Shown here piece by piece: positions 62,561 to 64,000 of a stretch of 64,000 bases of DNA (its first letter is position 1; every line of letters begins with the position of its first letter). The notes beneath the pieces were generated by a model that was not told where the DNA came from, did no database searches, and was given only the letters and a program-made list of their open reading frames with translations. Source of the stretch: JBDIAG01 sp047974565 (GTDB lineage Bacteria > Actinomycetota > Actinomycetes > Actinomycetales > CAWJMD01). Made by a program: the position numbers and the translations under genes. The stretch spans positions 136,467 to 200,466 of the forward strand of contig JBKECN010000034.1 of assembly GCA_047974565.1 (NCBI GenBank). The letters run 5' to 3'.

Positions 62561-63007
62561 TCAGCCAGGTGGCGCTACACCGAGGTCGAAGTACCACTTA
62601 CATGTCGCATCTTGACCATCCTGCAACCGCTTCATGATCGGCGTGACGGCTACCCGTGCAGGGATGACCACCGTCACTAACCCATACTGCGTGACACGCG
62701 CGTCACACCCCAACAATCGGAACTGCTCTAGAATATCCACAATGTCATATCGGTCGCGCGGCATAATACAAGCCAGCCAGTTATCCGACGAGCGAAGAAC
62801 CTCCACAACCCAAACACGCATATCCTGGGCGATCTTCTTTCCTTGGACGATATCTCCTGGCGCGAGCCCATACACGAACGCCGGTGCAGAAGTGATACGA
62901 AACTCGCCTCCGCCCAAATCGATAGCGTCCAACTCCTCAACATCGAACGGAGGATAGCCATCCTCGTCCCGTTCTAGCGAAACATAGACATGTACAGTCT
63001 TTACCAC
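62561..63007 (-). CDS. DUF4265 protein, candidate immunity protein
   Basis: 148-residue protein of the DUF4265 type: FRITSAPAFVYGLAPGDIV is the central motif, followed by MRVWVVEVLRSSDNW, RLLGCDARVTQYGLVTVVIP and a C-terminal CKWYFDLG. The proposed GTG start at 63007 overlaps the stop of the HNH toxin frame (GTGGTAA), and the frame is open to 63049. The strict coupling to an HNH domain suggests immunity or regulation. Codon use includes ATA, AAC and TAT, and the GC is lower than in neighbours, indicating transfer. Confidence 0.75.
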   Translation of the reverse strand: MVKTVHVYVSLERDEDGYPPFDVEELDAIDLGGGEFRITSAPAFVYGLAPGDIVQGKKIAQDMRVWVVEVLRSSDNWLACIMPRDRYDIVDILEQFRLLGCDARVTQYGLVTVVIPARVAVTPIMKRLQDGQDATCKWYFDLGVAPPG

Positions 63008-63240
63008 GGCAAAGGCCCATCCGATTTCCAGCCGTTGCATGCTCTGCACAGCCCTTGTCCGTTCGATGGATCCCCAGAACCACCAGAAGCTCGCGGATAA
63101 ACATGATCAACGGCTGCCTCGTCAGCCCAAAGAGTGACGCCCGACATAGATTGTTGACTCGGCGTCAACTTAACCGAAGATTGAGAGTTGGCACAGTGAG
63201 CCGGCCCATCCACATGACCGGCTGCATTGACTGAATTACC
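63001..63240 (-). CDS. HNH nuclease toxin C-terminus (5' end disrupted)
   Basis: Open frame of 79 codons on the minus strand ending at 63001. It carries an HNH pattern: AAVDHVYPRASGG, then SNGQGLCRACNGWKSDG, with the His, Asn and Cys ligands of the beta-beta-alpha-metal fold. Just upstream the frame meets a stop (TGA at 63241-63243), while another frame continues (MPFTRVGNDEV), so a frameshift or loss of the delivery part is likely. HNH domains at polymorphic toxin C-termini cut DNA. It overlaps the DUF4265 gene start. A GTG at 63213 could be an internal start. Confidence 0.6.
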   Translation of the reverse strand, partial: GNSVNAAGHVDGPAHCANSQSSVKLTPSQQSMSGVTLWADEAAVDHVYPRASGGSGDPSNGQGLCRACNGWKSDGPLPW

Positions 63241-63836
63241 TCATCGTTGCCAACTCTCGTGAACGGCATCCCAGGCCGACTTCCGGGTAAACCACCACGA
63301 CCGACTGTCGGCTCAAAACCCGGCCTCACAGTAACATGTCCCACGGTGTTGTTGTGGTGGTGGTGGTGGTGGTGGTGATGGTTTTCGTGGTTCTGGCGGA
63401 GCGGAGGGCGCGGAGGCCGACGGCGCCGAATGACCACCGGCCGCTACCGAAGTTCCACGGAACTCGGGACTACCTCCGACCTGGTCGCCGACCTTGACTT
63501 GGTCGATCGCCTTTCTTGGTGCCGTCGGCCCTCAGGACGAGGATCGCTCCGGAGAAGGAGCAGGCTTTGGCTTGACCGCCATTAAGTGCATTAAGTGCCA
63601 TTAAGTGGCTCTCATTTGCCCGACACCGTGTCGCGACGGCAACGAAGATCTCATCAGGCTCATCCAGATCCGACAGGAAAACGGCAACTTCCGTCTCATC
63701 CTCCGAGACAGGCAGCGCGTCAAAGGATTTCCTGCCCTACAGAGACAGTCCGAAGCATCCGGTGCGGCGTTGCGATGCGACCCCGCTATGCCTCGATTAA
63801 GCCCGATCAAGCCCGATTAAGCCCAATACCGTTTAG
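63241..63836. other. Accessory intergenic DNA with short repeats
   Basis: About 600 nt with no intact gene. Besides a GGT microsatellite it holds three ATTAAGTGC-like units near 63582-63607 and three CGAT(T/C)AAGCCC units near 63797-63822, probably related to the IS end on the right. Confidence 0.5.
63348..63378. repeat. GGT/TGG microsatellite
   Basis: About nine trinucleotide units of GGT after TGTTGTTG. On the minus strand it would read as poly-His in one frame, but no gene is supported across it. Confidence 0.85.
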
Positions 63837-64000
63837 TTAGCAGTGTTGGATGTGGATGGTTGTCGTCTCGCGGGGCTGGGGCCAAGAGGCGTGGTTGCTG
63901 CGTTTGACGTGCCACTTGGTGTACTTGCGCTTGACGACTCGTGGTGCTGAGCGTGATCGCCGGGCTGGGTTGAGGCGGCGGAGCAGCCGGCGCAGGAAGT
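63837..64000 (-). mobile_element. IS transposase C-terminus (partial, beyond window)
   Basis: The last 53 codons of a minus-strand gene whose start is outside the window. The basic C-terminus RRLLRRLNPARRSRSAPR then VVKRKYTKWHVKRSNHASW matches the tails of IS4-like transposases of actinobacteria. The stop is at 63837-63839, and short repeats follow that may include the IS terminal repeat. The insertion sequence marks the right side of the accessory region. Confidence 0.65.

Noticed and set aside
63348..63378. Poly-His protein segment
   Set aside because: It is a GGT microsatellite; the frame around it lacks other coding features and is broken at 63241.

Overview
The window is high-GC DNA with dense gene packing, GTG as well as ATG starts, a CIRCE/HrcA heat-shock unit, a DUF3097 gene, a deazaflavin (F420)-type oxidoreductase and a leucine leader peptide in front of leuS. 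Together these point to an actinobacterium, most likely of the order Micrococcales (Dermatophilaceae/Intrasporangiaceae-like). The exact genus cannot be read from the sequence. No rRNA or tRNA gene and no CRISPR array was seen.

Layout. 1-5.5 kb: a minus-strand operon for a lipoprotein, a periplasmic adaptor, an ABC ATPase, a MacB-like permease and a two-component system (the kinase runs off the left edge). 5.7-10.3 kb: an M4 metalloprotease with a fused inhibitor-like tail, asd, a DUF2993 protein and a serine acetyltransferase. 10.5-24 kb: the conserved actinobacterial block era, CBS/CorC, ybeY, phoH, HIT, dnaJ, hrcA, DUF3097, hemW, MOSC, lepA. 24-40 kb: the same backbone continues (rpsT, holA, comEC, comEA) but is broken by accessory insertions: a flavin monooxygenase with a divergent regulator, a PemK-like toxin, long tandem repeats, a secreted protein, a cupin/CMD pair, a decayed amidohydrolase, VapBC and three copies of a small hairpin repeat. 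39.6-45.7 kb: a Crp-like regulator, a paralogue of the secreted protein, and a giant cyclase/ATPase coupled to it. 45.7-50.5 kb: a hypothetical gene, degV and leuS with its attenuator. 50.7-57.3 kb: two GGDEF/EAL proteins around a three-gene phospholipid operon. 57.5-60.6 kb: an AraC regulator, an MFS transporter and a small coiled-coil protein. 60.7-64 kb: an accessory end with a cobH pseudogene, toxin/immunity-like cassettes of lower GC, and the tail of an IS transposase.

Working relationships. The first operon looks like envelope-stress or peptide efflux under its own sensor. The backbone genes serve ribosome maturation, heat shock and competence. The 39.6-45.7 kb genes could form a cyclic-nucleotide signalling unit (a cyclase, a cAMP-binding-type regulator and an exported partner). 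The 52.8-55.7 kb operon supplies acyltransferase, CDP-activating and head-group-transfer steps for a phospholipid.

Most noteworthy: (i) the paralogous secreted proteins with identically spaced leaders, one translationally coupled to the cyclase/ATPase; (ii) a 166-bp long imperfect palindrome at 18961-19126; (iii) 256-bp tandem repeats with a nested hairpin at 28726-29437; (iv) an M4 protease with a C-terminal emfourin-like domain; (v) orphan papain-fold and HNH toxin cassettes with candidate immunity genes at 61.6-63.2 kb.
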